A DNA stretch of 64,000 nt from the NCBI RefSeq assembly GCF_026250525.1, contig NZ_CP111044.1, forward strand, positions 577,077 to 641,076. Direction: 5' to 3'. Of the stretch, positions 26,490 through 36,327 are shown piece by piece; the stretch's first letter is position 1; each line of letters begins with the position of its first letter. The notes under the pieces are model-generated. The model saw only the letters and a list, made by a program, of their open reading frames with translations. It was not told the origin of the DNA and ran no database searches. Source of the stretch: Chondrinema litorale (GTDB lineage: Bacteria > Bacteroidota > Bacteroidia > Cytophagales > Flammeovirgaceae). The position numbers were made by a program, and so were the translations under genes.

Positions 26490-27962
26490 TTAGCATTTTG
26501 TTTTCATAGCCATTTCAACCGCTTTTTGTGCATTTATTCGCCCAAAACCGAAATATTCTGAGTGACCATTTGTGTCATAATTGGCATTATTAAGATCGAT
26601 TTTATCTGCAGTTTCTATAATAATCCTTTTTACTTCTGAAGAGCTTAAATCAGGATTGACTGATAGAACCAAGGCTACTAAACCAGCAACTAATGCTGTT
26701 GAACAAGATGTTCCTCCAATTTTATACAGTTGGTGCTGCTCATTTGAATCTGTATATTGAGGGACATTAATTTCTTTTCCTGGAAAACCATAAGAAGGAG
26801 CACAAACAGTTAACTCTTTCCCATAATTGCTAAAACTGGCTCGCCTATCTAAACTATTAGATGCACCTACTGCAATTACATCTGGATATATTGCAAAACC
26901 ATGATGTGAAGCATGTCCATCTTTATTTCCATTTATAGGTCTGTTCTCATTACCTGCAGCAAAGATTATTATACAACCTTTCTTATTTCGCCTACCTTCA
27001 GTTGAGACTTTATGAAGCAACGCTTTTAGCTTAGTGGATAATGGGAAGTTCCATGCAGAAGTAGACCAACTACAACTAATTACATCAGCAAAATTATCCA
27101 TCGCATATTGGAGCATTTCGATGTAAATATTATCCGATAACCAAGTAGGCATACTCAAAGGCATTAGCGAACATTTAGGTGCTAAACCTACCATTCCTTG
27201 CCCATTCTCTTCTGCTACAGCTAATAATGCACATGCCGTTCCATGTGTAATATCTTTCTTAGATTTAGCACTACCAAATTCTTTTGCTGCAACTATCTTA
27301 TCCATTGCAACTAAATCTGGATGGGATAGATTAAAACCATTATCTATGATGCAAACTCTAACAGATCGAACACCTTTGGTGAACTTCCAAGCTCCTTCTG
27401 CTTTTACATCTGCTCCTGCTTTTAAACTATATGTACCTCCCGAATTATTTAAGTACCACTGATCTTTATAAAGCGTATCAGACGGAATATAATTCAGTGA
27501 AACTTGAGTGCTTAAATCTGGTTCAGCAATTTTAATTTCTTTATGTTTTCGTAATTCTGAGACAATTTTTAAAGGATTTCTTTTCGAAAATGATGTTAAG
27601 CGAACAGTATAAGACCTCGGCAAATAACTAATTTGCTCAATCACTTCTAAACCAAACTTATTAAAAATTTGAAATCTCAGAACACAAGAAGTGCCATCTT
27701 TAAATTGAACAGTAATTGTATCTAGTGGTAAAACTTTTTCACCTGATATCATATCTGAATTATACAAATGCGAAATAACTTCATTGCCTCTGGCCTGTCT
27801 CAATTCTTCCATAAGGTAATCCAGGTTTTCAGAATTATTTACTGGTACTATCCGGATATCATTAGAATACTTACCTCCATCTCTTAAAAAAACAGCAAAG
27901 CAATCAGATACTTTATATAAAGTAACCATTTCTCCTCCTATAAGAAGTTTTGTGGCCTCCAT
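26490..27962 (-). CDS. Subtilisin-like serine peptidase (S8) without signal peptide
   Basis: The protein has 490 residues. The triad is intact: Asp in VCIIDNGFNLSHP near 205, His in THGTACALLAVA near 240, Ser in GGTSCSTALVAGL near 418, with the oxyanion Asn in FAAGNEN. About 160 residues precede the domain, including a segment resembling the fervidolysin-type propeptide (RLTSFSKRNPLKIVSELRKH) that is shared with the larger subtilase at 36328. No signal peptide, lipobox or type IX C-terminal domain is visible, so it is either intracellular or exported by an unknown route. It follows the haem peroxidase gene by 35 bp and probably shares its transcript. Confidence 0.9.
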   Translation of the reverse strand: MEATKLLIGGEMVTLYKVSDCFAVFLRDGGKYSNDIRIVPVNNSENLDYLMEELRQARGNEVISHLYNSDMISGEKVLPLDTITVQFKDGTSCVLRFQIFNKFGLEVIEQISYLPRSYTVRLTSFSKRNPLKIVSELRKHKEIKIAEPDLSTQVSLNYIPSDTLYKDQWYLNNSGGTYSLKAGADVKAEGAWKFTKGVRSVRVCIIDNGFNLSHPDLVAMDKIVAAKEFGSAKSKKDITHGTACALLAVAEENGQGMVGLAPKCSLMPLSMPTWLSDNIYIEMLQYAMDNFADVISCSWSTSAWNFPLSTKLKALLHKVSTEGRRNKKGCIIIFAAGNENRPINGNKDGHASHHGFAIYPDVIAVGASNSLDRRASFSNYGKELTVCAPSYGFPGKEINVPQYTDSNEQHQLYKIGGTSCSTALVAGLVALVLSVNPDLSSSEVKRIIIETADKIDLNNANYDTNGHSEYFGFGRINAQKAVEMAMKTKC

Positions 27963-27997
27963 ATCTGATTGCTTTATTATGATTTAAAGTTTAAAAT

Positions 27998-29542
27998 TTA
28001 TACCTCAGCTTCCTCAGCCACTGGTACTGCAGCATCAGGAGTGAGCACTTCGGCATACATCAAAATATCTTTTATTGTACTAATTTTTACATCCATTCCA
28101 TTATCTGGTAATAGAATTCCATCTGATTCTATATTTGCATCATTTGTATTGTTAAAATAGCTATTAAAATCTCCTTTAACAAGTCCAGTAATGGTTTCTC
28201 CTACCAATTTACTGCCTACATAACCTAAAGTATTGCCGTCTTTTTGAACTTTAGCTTCTTGTAAAATATAAAACCAGAGAGGCGTCATCTTAACAAAATC
28301 AGAATCTTGCATTACAGTTGTTTGTTCCTCACTTAAGCCTTCTACCAATTGACTTTCAGTTAAAGGGTCTATCCTCATAGCTTCTGCAATTGCCTGACCT
28401 GTAGGAATGCTTAATAAATAACCTCTCAATAGATTTCGCTGAGTAAGACTTGCCAATACAGATGGTGGCGGTGGAGTACCTGCAATTTTACTTAAATCGA
28501 ACAAGCCTTTAGCTATAAATGGATCAATCTTTCTAGCTAAATTAGCTGGATTTTCACCTACAAAATTTGCCCAGTCTACTACCACATCTACTCGAATATT
28601 ACCTGTTGTCGGATCAATTAAATTAGCAGCTGGATCTAATATTTTCATTATATTCATGGTTGTCGCATCATTTAACACATAAGATGGACGAATCATAGAG
28701 TGCCCGAACCTGAAAGCTGAAACTGAAAACTCCAAAGGCATATAAGGGAAACTGGAATTGTAGAAAAATGGTCCATTTCTAAGAACATCATTTACAACAT
28801 CTGGATCACAAACGGTTGGCAAATAATCATTTAACACTACATATTGATAAGCCCATCTACATAACTGTCTGGCTCGACTATAAGCATCAGCATTACTCAG
28901 TCCTGAGTGATCTAAGTTATCGTTGATTTTATTGAACATTTTGAGAAAAGTAGCATGCAACTGACTGACGATTAAGTTTTCATCATTTCTCGCATCTGCG
29001 ATTATTGCTTTAAAATCTTTTTTCTTATCTCTCTTAAGATCAAGAAAATTTCCTGGACCATCTACTAAAAATAAATTGAGACTTCTGTTATCAAATAACT
29101 TATCTGCCTGGCAAGTATACTTTGAGCTAAAACTAGGACCTTCGCCAAAAACACTGTCTAAATCTAGCTTTGGTCTTCTACCATTTCTTAAGTTTTGTAC
29201 AATATCAAGCGGATTAAGCGGATAAATATCTGGACCATCTCCAATACTACTATAGGTAGTATTTCTATCTGTTCTAGCAGTAATATCGTGATCGATAAAC
29301 TGTCCTAAATAAGTATAAATAGATGGAATGGTTGAATTTCTTTCAGCAAAATCTTCTTCAGAAATTTCTTGGTCTGCCATTACAGTACCAAGCCTTCTTA
29401 AATAGTGAACAGTTCTTGGACCAGTAGGTAAAAGATGCGAACCATTTCTATTTAAAAAATTAAACATATAGCCAAAATCTGATTCATACAGTATTTCGGA
29501 ATCATCTTGTACATCTACAAAATGTGATACGTTCTGCAACAT
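27998..29542 (-). CDS. Animal-type haem peroxidase (peroxidase-cyclooxygenase superfamily)
   Basis: The protein has 514 residues with the animal peroxidase fold. The distal site is YLGQFIDHDITARTD (His near 83, with the neighbouring Asp linked to haem in animal enzymes). The proximal region is AFRFGHSMIRPSY (His near 281), with the Arg of the active site just before it. Bacterial members oxidise halides or organic substrates. Signal peptide and type I secretion repeats are absent. The C-terminus is acidic with a PVAEEAEV end. It is preceded by a two-component pair and followed by an S8 peptidase, all on one strand. Haem supply and substrate are unknown. Confidence 0.9.
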   Translation of the reverse strand: MLQNVSHFVDVQDDSEILYESDFGYMFNFLNRNGSHLLPTGPRTVHYLRRLGTVMADQEISEEDFAERNSTIPSIYTYLGQFIDHDITARTDRNTTYSSIGDGPDIYPLNPLDIVQNLRNGRRPKLDLDSVFGEGPSFSSKYTCQADKLFDNRSLNLFLVDGPGNFLDLKRDKKKDFKAIIADARNDENLIVSQLHATFLKMFNKINDNLDHSGLSNADAYSRARQLCRWAYQYVVLNDYLPTVCDPDVVNDVLRNGPFFYNSSFPYMPLEFSVSAFRFGHSMIRPSYVLNDATTMNIMKILDPAANLIDPTTGNIRVDVVVDWANFVGENPANLARKIDPFIAKGLFDLSKIAGTPPPPSVLASLTQRNLLRGYLLSIPTGQAIAEAMRIDPLTESQLVEGLSEEQTTVMQDSDFVKMTPLWFYILQEAKVQKDGNTLGYVGSKLVGETITGLVKGDFNSYFNNTNDANIESDGILLPDNGMDVKISTIKDILMYAEVLTPDAAVPVAEEAEV

Positions 29543-29756
29543 AGTTTACACAGTTAAAGGTTAAAAAGTGATATGCTAATAGAAGTAATGCTTAGAAGAT
29601 CTTGACAATATCGTACTAGGCTGACTCTAAATTGAATCAGATAAATACATATCCGTATAAGGTTTTTCTTTAAAGTTTTAATAAACTAAAAAGACTCAAT
29701 TGAATCAAAATTCAATAAGAGGAAATGCTTTTAAATAATCGGCTGGTAATTAAATT

Positions 29757-30395
29757 TCAGGCTGGTACTAGTTTATTTTCAATTGCGATTCTAACTAAAT
29801 GGGCTGTGTTTTTAGCATGGAGTTTACTTATAATATTCTTTCGGTGCGTCTCTACAGTATTAACTGCAATGTTTAATTTCTCCCCTATTTCTTTATTATA
29901 ATCTCCGTTTACAATGTATATTAAAATTTGTTTTTCTCTTTTAGTTAAACAAACTTTTTGTTGTCTTTTCATTCTTCGGTTGCTCATACCTTCTATAACA
30001 GCACTCATTACATCCACACTAAAATGTGAGCCTTTTTGCAGTACCATTCTTATAGCATTGAGCAATTCTCTTTTACCTGTATTTTTTAGAATGTAACCAT
30101 TTACACCTAGTTCTACCATTTTGGTAACAAAACCTTTGTCGTTATACATGGTTAAAACAACAATCTTAATATCTGGAAAATTGGTCTTTATATATTCTAC
30201 AGACTCGATTCCATCCATTACAGGCATATTAATATCTAAAAGCACCATATCTACTTCGATAGATGTTATCATTTTGATAAGTTGCTTTCCATTACAAGCT
30301 TTGCCAACAACTTGCATATCCGCTTCACCTTCTATAAGAGATTCGATTCCATCTAAAATTACTTGATGGTCATCGGCGATTACTAGATTTACCAT
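29757..30395 (-). CDS. NarL/FixJ-type response regulator
   Basis: The protein has 212 residues. The receiver shows ADDHQVILDG, the phospho-acceptor Asp in VLLDINMPVMDG near 55 and Lys in GYILKNTGKREL. The LuxR-type DNA-binding domain includes LTKREKQILIYIVNGDYNKE and NIAVNTVETHRKNII. Its start is 15 bp after the stop of the histidine kinase gene, so the two form a pair. The peroxidase gene begins 214 bp downstream on the same strand, and the regulator may control it and other genes of this cluster. Confidence 0.93.
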   Translation of the reverse strand: MVNLVIADDHQVILDGIESLIEGEADMQVVGKACNGKQLIKMITSIEVDMVLLDINMPVMDGIESVEYIKTNFPDIKIVVLTMYNDKGFVTKMVELGVNGYILKNTGKRELLNAIRMVLQKGSHFSVDVMSAVIEGMSNRRMKRQQKVCLTKREKQILIYIVNGDYNKEIGEKLNIAVNTVETHRKNIISKLHAKNTAHLVRIAIENKLVPA

Positions 30396-30410
30396 AGTGG
30401 ATCATAAAGT

Positions 30411-32480
30411 TTATGTTTCTAAATTTAAAGGAATTTCGATAATAATTGAAGTTCCACTTCCTAAACCAGAATCAATACTAAGTTTACCTTTATGCTCTAC
30501 TAATCTTGCCTCGATGTTTTTAAGCCCAATACCATTAGCAGCTAGCTGTGGATCAAACCCAACTCCATCGTCTTCTACAATTAAACTTAATGCTGTTGCT
30601 CGTTTAGTAATTTGAATTGATACTTCTCTTGCTTTTGCATGTTTTAAAATGTTTGCTAATAATTCTTGAACGATTCTATATAATGTTAATTCGAGTGTTG
30701 ACTCCAATCTTCTTTTGACCCCAAACTCGAAAATTTCAATTTGTAAACTATTTGAACTCCTGATATTATCTGCCAAACTTTCTAAAGCTGGCACCAACCC
30801 AAATTTGTATAATACTCCAGAAGCAAGGTTGTGAGAAACATTTCTAACTTCATTACAAGCTTCATCTAAAATAGTATTTGCCTTATCATACTGCTCTTTA
30901 AAAGTGTCTGCCATTTCATTTAGTTTGTTATCAAAACTGCTGAAATGATATTTTACAGTAGATAGTAAGCAGCCAATTCTATCGTGTAAATCTTGTGCTA
31001 CCCTCATCCGCTCAGTTTCTTGCCCCTTGAGCAATGCATTTAATACTTCTAGCTCTTGGGCTTTCATCAAATCTGAAATTCTCCGCTCATTAATTTCTTC
31101 TATTTTTAAAGCCAGTTCTTGACTTGCCCTCTTCTTAAATTGGTAATATTTTACTGCTGAAAAAGCGACGGCTATTACCATTAAACTAAAAAAGAAAGAT
31201 GCATTTCTTTGGAACGCAACTATACTTGCTTGAGCTTCTACAAAGCTTTTCTCCATCTGTAGATGCTCTATTCTCTGTGCTTTTTTATCAGATTCATATT
31301 TCTCTATTAACTCAGCCTCACCTAAATGCTTTTGAATGGTAAATAAAGAATCTTTTAGGGATGTGTATCTTTTATAATAATTTAAGGCGAGTCCATCTTT
31401 CCCCAAGCCTTCGTAGGTAAGAGTTAAGTTTTGATATATTCTTTTTAACTCATTGGGATCGTTTGGATTGATATTTAAAGCATTGTAAAAATATTTTAAT
31501 GCCTCATCAAAATTCCCTGATAAATAATAATCCTTACCTACATTAATATAAGATGATAATACCTTCGATTCTATTTTACTTTTTTCTCTTAAGCTCAAAC
31601 TTTTATTGTGATACTCAAGAGATTTATCAAAATCATTAACATGTAAATAAGCGTTACCTAAATTATCATAAAAATCAGATAAAAAGACATCACTTATAGA
31701 AAATACATCTAAGCAATTATGAAATGTTTTAATTGCACTTTCATATAATCCCGAATCAAGTAAAATTATTCCTTTATTATATAAAGCATCTAGCATCATC
31801 GATGAATCTTCCTGATAAAGAAAGTTATTGAATGCTAAATGATTATAATGTAATGCATTTTGATAGTTATGCCTGAATTCAAATCTATTACTTAAATTCA
31901 TATAAGAAACTCCCAAAGACTTATCATTTAGTCTTTCTTTTATTTCTATACTTTTAATAAGATATTCTATACTAAGTGAATATTTCCCCTCATAAAAATA
32001 AACATTACTAATATTATTATAAGTCTTTGCTATACCCAAACTATCATTAAGTTCTGTTTTAATTGCTAGACTATTGGTAAAGTATTTTTTTGCATTATCA
32101 TAATCGCTAAGGTTTTTATACAAAACTGCTTTATTGTTATAAATTTTAGCTAAAAGAGTATCATTAGTGCCTGATAATGCAATAATAGCTGAATCATAAT
32201 AAAGTAATGCTTCTCTAGGATTTAAACCATAACTTGTTATTAATCCAATTTGCTTATATGCAGTAGCCTTACCTTCATTATAATTGTATCTGTTTGATAA
32301 CTTAAGAGCCTCTCTGGCATATTCCAAGGCTATTTTTTCATCTTTTTTTCTGTATTCCCATGCAAGATTATTTAGGCCATCAATTTTTAAGTAATCAGCT
32401 TTTGAGGAAACATTATGAGTTGTATTCCTATAAAAGCAGAAGATTATTAAAATACTGAAGCCTAAATAATACTTTATCAT
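30411..32480 (-). CDS. TPR-containing sensor histidine kinase (HisKA_3)
   Basis: The protein has 689 residues. An N-terminal hydrophobic segment is followed by about eight tetratricopeptide repeats up to residue 370 (units such as LAKIYNNKAVLYKNLSDYDN and SSYINVGKDYYLSGNFDEAL). Then come a coiled segment, a transmembrane helix near 430-450 and the kinase core. The dimerisation box is RMRVAQDLHDRIGCLLSTVK, and the HATPase includes LLANILKHAKAREV and DDGVGFDP. This periplasmic-TPR/HisKA_3 layout is frequent in Bacteroidota. The TPR domain likely senses a protein or peptide partner. Its cognate regulator follows 15 bp downstream. Confidence 0.93.
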   Translation of the reverse strand: MIKYYLGFSILIIFCFYRNTTHNVSSKADYLKIDGLNNLAWEYRKKDEKIALEYAREALKLSNRYNYNEGKATAYKQIGLITSYGLNPREALLYYDSAIIALSGTNDTLLAKIYNNKAVLYKNLSDYDNAKKYFTNSLAIKTELNDSLGIAKTYNNISNVYFYEGKYSLSIEYLIKSIEIKERLNDKSLGVSYMNLSNRFEFRHNYQNALHYNHLAFNNFLYQEDSSMMLDALYNKGIILLDSGLYESAIKTFHNCLDVFSISDVFLSDFYDNLGNAYLHVNDFDKSLEYHNKSLSLREKSKIESKVLSSYINVGKDYYLSGNFDEALKYFYNALNINPNDPNELKRIYQNLTLTYEGLGKDGLALNYYKRYTSLKDSLFTIQKHLGEAELIEKYESDKKAQRIEHLQMEKSFVEAQASIVAFQRNASFFFSLMVIAVAFSAVKYYQFKKRASQELALKIEEINERRISDLMKAQELEVLNALLKGQETERMRVAQDLHDRIGCLLSTVKYHFSSFDNKLNEMADTFKEQYDKANTILDEACNEVRNVSHNLASGVLYKFGLVPALESLADNIRSSNSLQIEIFEFGVKRRLESTLELTLYRIVQELLANILKHAKAREVSIQITKRATALSLIVEDDGVGFDPQLAANGIGLKNIEARLVEHKGKLSIDSGLGSGTSIIIEIPLNLET

Positions 32481-32500
32481 GATTTTAAATTTTATGATTA

Positions 32501-33256
32501 TTATTCTTCATCATCACCATCTTTTGTATGAATAGATGAAGTACCATCATGACTTGCTGCTTCTATTTTATGCTCATCTTCATGATCGTGCTCATCTTCC
32601 TCATGATCGCCATGTTCTCCTTCTATAGTATTCAACCTTACCAATCCTTCAAACTCTTTTGGAATTTCAATAGTAGGTATAGAATAACTAGTCGGAACAT
32701 CAGATGCTACTTCATTTAATTTTACACTTATGGCATAAATGCCATCCAATTGAGTCATTTTCGTTTCTTCTATAGACTTAATTTGCGTATCGTAAGATTT
32801 CAATACTGCTTCCAACATCATGGACTTATCCTTCTGCTTTTGTAGGTACATCATCGCTTTAATTCTTCGATTTGCATCAGGAGTATCATCATCATCACTA
32901 TTTTCTGCAACATTTTCTATTGCTATTGAACCCTGCATTGATGGTATTCCTTCTAAAATAGAAGTGAGTCTAATTTTGGTTGCTTCTATATTTCCTAAAT
33001 GCAACTCACTATGTTTTATCTTAATACTTCCTTCTAGAGAGTTTACCATGTTTGTAGAAACATATATCTCATACTCAAGTACTATTTCTTCATCATGAGT
33101 TTTGTCGTATTGAATCGCTTTTTTCCTGATCTTTTGAATACCATATTTTTCACTATCTAAATCTAATTTATAAAATAGTTCATAACCTGGTTCTCCTGAT
33201 TCAATATCTTTTCTTTTTTGAAGTGAGATTAAAGTTTTAATTCGTGGATTGCCCAT
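32501..33256 (-). CDS. Uncharacterised protein with acidic His-rich tail
   Basis: The 251-residue protein has no signal peptide or membrane span. Two related segments, RIKTLISLQKRKDIESGE near 5 and RIKAMMYLQKQKDKSMMLE near 130, suggest an internal duplication. The last 45 residues are extremely acidic with a run of His/Asp/Glu (EHGDHEEDEHDHEDEH), which might bind metal ions. No family is recognised. It lies 20 bp upstream of the histidine kinase gene, so it is probably co-transcribed with the two-component pair. A role in sensing or as a carrier for the cluster's oxidative enzymes is speculative. Confidence 0.75.
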   Translation of the reverse strand: MGNPRIKTLISLQKRKDIESGEPGYELFYKLDLDSEKYGIQKIRKKAIQYDKTHDEEIVLEYEIYVSTNMVNSLEGSIKIKHSELHLGNIEATKIRLTSILEGIPSMQGSIAIENVAENSDDDDTPDANRRIKAMMYLQKQKDKSMMLEAVLKSYDTQIKSIEETKMTQLDGIYAISVKLNEVASDVPTSYSIPTIEIPKEFEGLVRLNTIEGEHGDHEEDEHDHEDEHKIEAASHDGTSSIHTKDGDDEE

Positions 33257-33324
33257 TTTTTTATATTTAAAAGTATTTGAAAATAAACTCTATACAAGGA
33301 GGTAGTTAGTGATAGTAGAATTTG

Positions 33325-33365
33325 CTTTAGCTAAAAAACAACTTCTTTTTAAAGTTGAGCTAAAG
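33325..33365 (-). repeat. Inverted repeat between two uncharacterised genes
   Basis: CTTTAGCT (33325-33332) pairs with AGCTAAAG (33358-33365), and an inner AACTT/AAGTT stem continues it. It lies 113 bp after the stop at 33478 and 69 bp before the next start on the minus strand. It could be a terminator or leader hairpin; no T-run is seen. Confidence 0.45.
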
Positions 33366-33477
33366 AAGCAAACAGTTGAAAAAATGAGTTTTACTTACAA
33401 ATTAGATAAATGGAATTACTCAATTATTGTTAAGTTACTAACTTAGTATGAGTGTTACAACTATCTATTGCTAAAAT

Positions 33478-34311
33478 TCAAATTTGTAATATTTTATTAA
33501 TCATTTTTTTATATCTCTCTTCTCGTGTTATAGCATAAACCATTTGAAGGTTTTTATAACTTGAAGAAGCTTTTAACAAAATTGCACTTAATCTCTCATT
33601 ACTAATTTGAGTTTGTTGCAATCGCTTAAATTCGTTTTCTCTTTTGCCCATTACAGGTATTGTACTAATCTGATCACCCAAATATGTATCCCACTTATGA
33701 GTTTGTAAATCAAAAAAAGAGATTTTACTATCTTCTGCAGCTCCAAAACTAGACACACCAATACCGAGAAAATCGGTTCTAATGCCAGGTCCATCTCCTA
33801 TTGAGAAGTAGGCTGGCGTCACAAAGTTCGAAACTGATACACCTTCAATTGTGTAATTAGTTTGATCTACCGCACAGCAAGATCGATAAGCATGAAATAC
33901 TGTTTTTAAATGATTAAACGGATCTGGTCCAGGTAAAAAAATATTGGCTAAGGGATCTATTATTAATTCTAAAACTTCATTTGATAAGTTGACAGACCAG
34001 TCCTCATTTTCTGTAAATACGAACCCAAAAGGTAGTTCACTCGCATTTAATGAATGATAACCCAAAACACTTGACAATGTACTCTCTTCAACCAAATACA
34101 CCACATTTTCTGTTCTCACAGGATCGTATACTAAAGCCTTACTATCAGTTGGATAGTACGATGTAGGATGGAATTTTAAAATTTTACCACTTCCCCATAT
34201 AGGCATAAAATGTTCTTTTATTTGTTTGTTTATGGCATTAATTACTTCTAAAACTTCCTGATCTAATATATGAGTAGTGAAATTGATAACAGAGATTGCC
34301 GGCAGCGTCAT
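33478..34311 (-). CDS. Uncharacterised protein, possible degenerate HExxE-type metalloprotein family
   Basis: This 277-residue protein has no signal peptide. Segments GYHSLNASELPFGFVF near 94, NLSNEVLELIIDPLANIFLP near 118 and IEGVSVSNFVTPAYF near 170 resemble, from memory, an uncharacterised bacterial family in which the middle motif reads SHEVxE and may bind metal. Here the His is Asn, so metal binding would be changed. This family link is unverified. The C-terminal 80 residues are basic and helical. It lies between the flavoenzyme gene and the acidic protein gene on the same strand. Confidence 0.7.
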   Translation of the reverse strand: MTLPAISVINFTTHILDQEVLEVINAINKQIKEHFMPIWGSGKILKFHPTSYYPTDSKALVYDPVRTENVVYLVEESTLSSVLGYHSLNASELPFGFVFTENEDWSVNLSNEVLELIIDPLANIFLPGPDPFNHLKTVFHAYRSCCAVDQTNYTIEGVSVSNFVTPAYFSIGDGPGIRTDFLGIGVSSFGAAEDSKISFFDLQTHKWDTYLGDQISTIPVMGKRENEFKRLQQTQISNERLSAILLKASSSYKNLQMVYAITREERYKKMINKILQI

Positions 34312-34654
34312 AGTCTAGTTAATTTAGTTAAATGTGTTAATCAAAGATATTTTGTTAGTCCACCAATACAATCAGTTCAATTTGGGATAAATAGCTCAAT
34401 TTTAAATACCCAGAAACCTTGATTTTTTATTGATATGTTCATTTATTCTTGAACGAGATCAAATAATTGGTTAATTTGAGAATACAAACTCGTTATAAAC
34501 TCCAAACTGATCGATTCAATAAAATTTTCTGTACTTTTTTTAAAAGCACAATGGATTTCTATTGCTCAATTTGAACAGTTGAGCTAGCACCTTCCTAATA
34601 AATTTGAAATGTTAAGCGACTGATTAACAGATAATATCTTTTACAATTAAGGTT
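34312..34654. other. Intergenic region with inverted TCAATT-type repeats
   Basis: This 343-bp AT-rich gap lies between two minus-strand genes. GCTCAA (34564-34569) and TTGAGC (34579-34584) form an inverted repeat with a 9-base centre. TTCAATTTG and GCTCAATTT recur near 34380-34395. Similar TCAATT words lie upstream of the peroxidase gene (about 29625 and 29695). They might be sites for the cluster's LuxR-type regulator, but in AT-rich DNA this is weak evidence. No gene is seen. Confidence 0.35.
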
Positions 34655-36175
34655 CTAAACCTCCAAATCACTCATTTCTTCTACACAGATAAATCCAAGT
34701 TTTAGTCTGTCTGAAAATTGATTGCTAAAGGTTTTATTCTCATTAAACTCTTTAAATACTTTTTCCCATTTGGGCAACTCAGGATAGTATTCTTTAATTA
34801 CTTCTGGTTTGCCATTGAGAATCGAATTGATTTTGCCCCAATGTGGTATACCTCCTTTATCAAGCATAATCTTTTGGTAATCGTATAAGAAATCATCTGA
34901 ACCGGGAGTTCCGCAAACAAAAGGCACATCGATATAAGCGACTTGCTTGCCAAACTCTGGCGAAAGATATGCTTTTGATCGATTTACAAACCTTATTCCC
35001 ATTGGTGAACTTTGGTAAAAACCTCTGGCTTGGTTGTACTCCACCAATTCAAACATTCTTTCGATAGCAGCTATAAAATTGTTTTTCCCAAAAGCTAAAT
35101 CGAAGGCAAACTCACTATCGTAAGCCCTTACTTTTAAGTATTCAACTCCTTGGTAAAGCACTTTGTAACCTTTGTTTTCAAAGCTTTTATCTCTCAAAGA
35201 TTTTAAAGAACTGTCTAGCAAACGGGGTAATTTAGATGGTTTTCGAACTATCTTTTTGCTAATTACTAAGAAAGAAAACGGCACTAATGGGAAGTTTCCG
35301 AAAATACTACTTAGCCAATTTCTCTTTCGATCATTAATGTTTCTTCTAGGCTTACTTTTTAAAAGTCTGTGCTTAACCACAATTACTGTATGATCGTCTT
35401 TATCAGTTTTGTAAGGGTTAATTTGCACCATTACACCTCGAATTGGTGTTTTTCCATCGTCCTCAAAAAAGATACTTCTATCTTCTAGTTTAGGCTTTAT
35501 GTCTTTCCACTTATAGCATTCTTTCGTCTCTTTTAAATAATACATTTCTTCTATCTTCAATATGTAAGAATATATTACTCCAAAGCAGCCGAGATTTACC
35601 AATGCACTGTAAAACAGATCATCATCTTGCCTTAATTCTATTGCTATTTCATTATGCTTCTCTGGATCGGAGATGCCATTTGTAGGTTCAATTCTGATCT
35701 TCTTGCCATTTTTAGTCACCAACACCATCGACTGTACCAAACCGGGAAGTGATGGCAAATCGATACCTGTACCATGCGTACCCGTAGAAATAGCACCTGC
35801 CAAAGTTTGTTCATCGATGCCACCCATGTTGGTGATGCACAAATCGCGATCATCCATTTCGCAGTTAAACTTTTGGATAGTGATACCTGCTTCTACATGC
35901 ACCAAAGTTTTATCTCTTTTCTCCTCTTTGATGAAATTGGGTAAATCTAAAACTCGATCTAACTTTTTTAAATCAACCAAATAATGATCGGGCATAGCAA
36001 CATCAGAAAATGAATGCCCCGATCCTACTGCTTTAACTCTTCTGTTTTCTTTCTCTGCTTGCAAAATTACAGCGGCAATATCATTTATAGTTTCAGGTAT
36101 CGTATAGTGTGGAATTATTTTACGATACTTCTTAATAGTGTTTTGCCAAAACCTATTTTTTTTAACCTTAACCAT
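34655..36175 (-). CDS. FAD-binding oxidoreductase, sugar-lactone oxidase (ALO/GULO) type
   Basis: The protein has 506 residues. The N-terminal FAD-binding PP-loop domain (VIL family) shows RVKAVGSGHSFSDVAMPDHY near 45-65, AGITIQKFNCEMDDRDLCIT and GAISTGTHGTG near 135. The C-terminal ALO domain ends with HWGKINSIL near 455. Aldonolactone oxidases and relatives oxidise a sugar or lactone and often pass electrons to oxygen, giving hydrogen peroxide. That would supply a co-substrate for the haem peroxidase 5 kb downstream, which is inference. There is no signal peptide. It follows the P-domain subtilase gene by 152 bp. Confidence 0.88.
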   Translation of the reverse strand: MVKVKKNRFWQNTIKKYRKIIPHYTIPETINDIAAVILQAEKENRRVKAVGSGHSFSDVAMPDHYLVDLKKLDRVLDLPNFIKEEKRDKTLVHVEAGITIQKFNCEMDDRDLCITNMGGIDEQTLAGAISTGTHGTGIDLPSLPGLVQSMVLVTKNGKKIRIEPTNGISDPEKHNEIAIELRQDDDLFYSALVNLGCFGVIYSYILKIEEMYYLKETKECYKWKDIKPKLEDRSIFFEDDGKTPIRGVMVQINPYKTDKDDHTVIVVKHRLLKSKPRRNINDRKRNWLSSIFGNFPLVPFSFLVISKKIVRKPSKLPRLLDSSLKSLRDKSFENKGYKVLYQGVEYLKVRAYDSEFAFDLAFGKNNFIAAIERMFELVEYNQARGFYQSSPMGIRFVNRSKAYLSPEFGKQVAYIDVPFVCGTPGSDDFLYDYQKIMLDKGGIPHWGKINSILNGKPEVIKEYYPELPKWEKVFKEFNENKTFSNQFSDRLKLGFICVEEMSDLEV

Positions 36176-36327
36176 GTTATGATAAATTTTAAAGAATTAA
36201 AAAATCAGTATCGCTATGCCAATAATTTTCAAACATAGCAATACAAGTGTTATTAAAATAACTGGTTGACTTACAGTAAAATAAGTATGGTCTAAACACG
36301 AAAACAGAGATGCTTAAAAAAGCTCTT

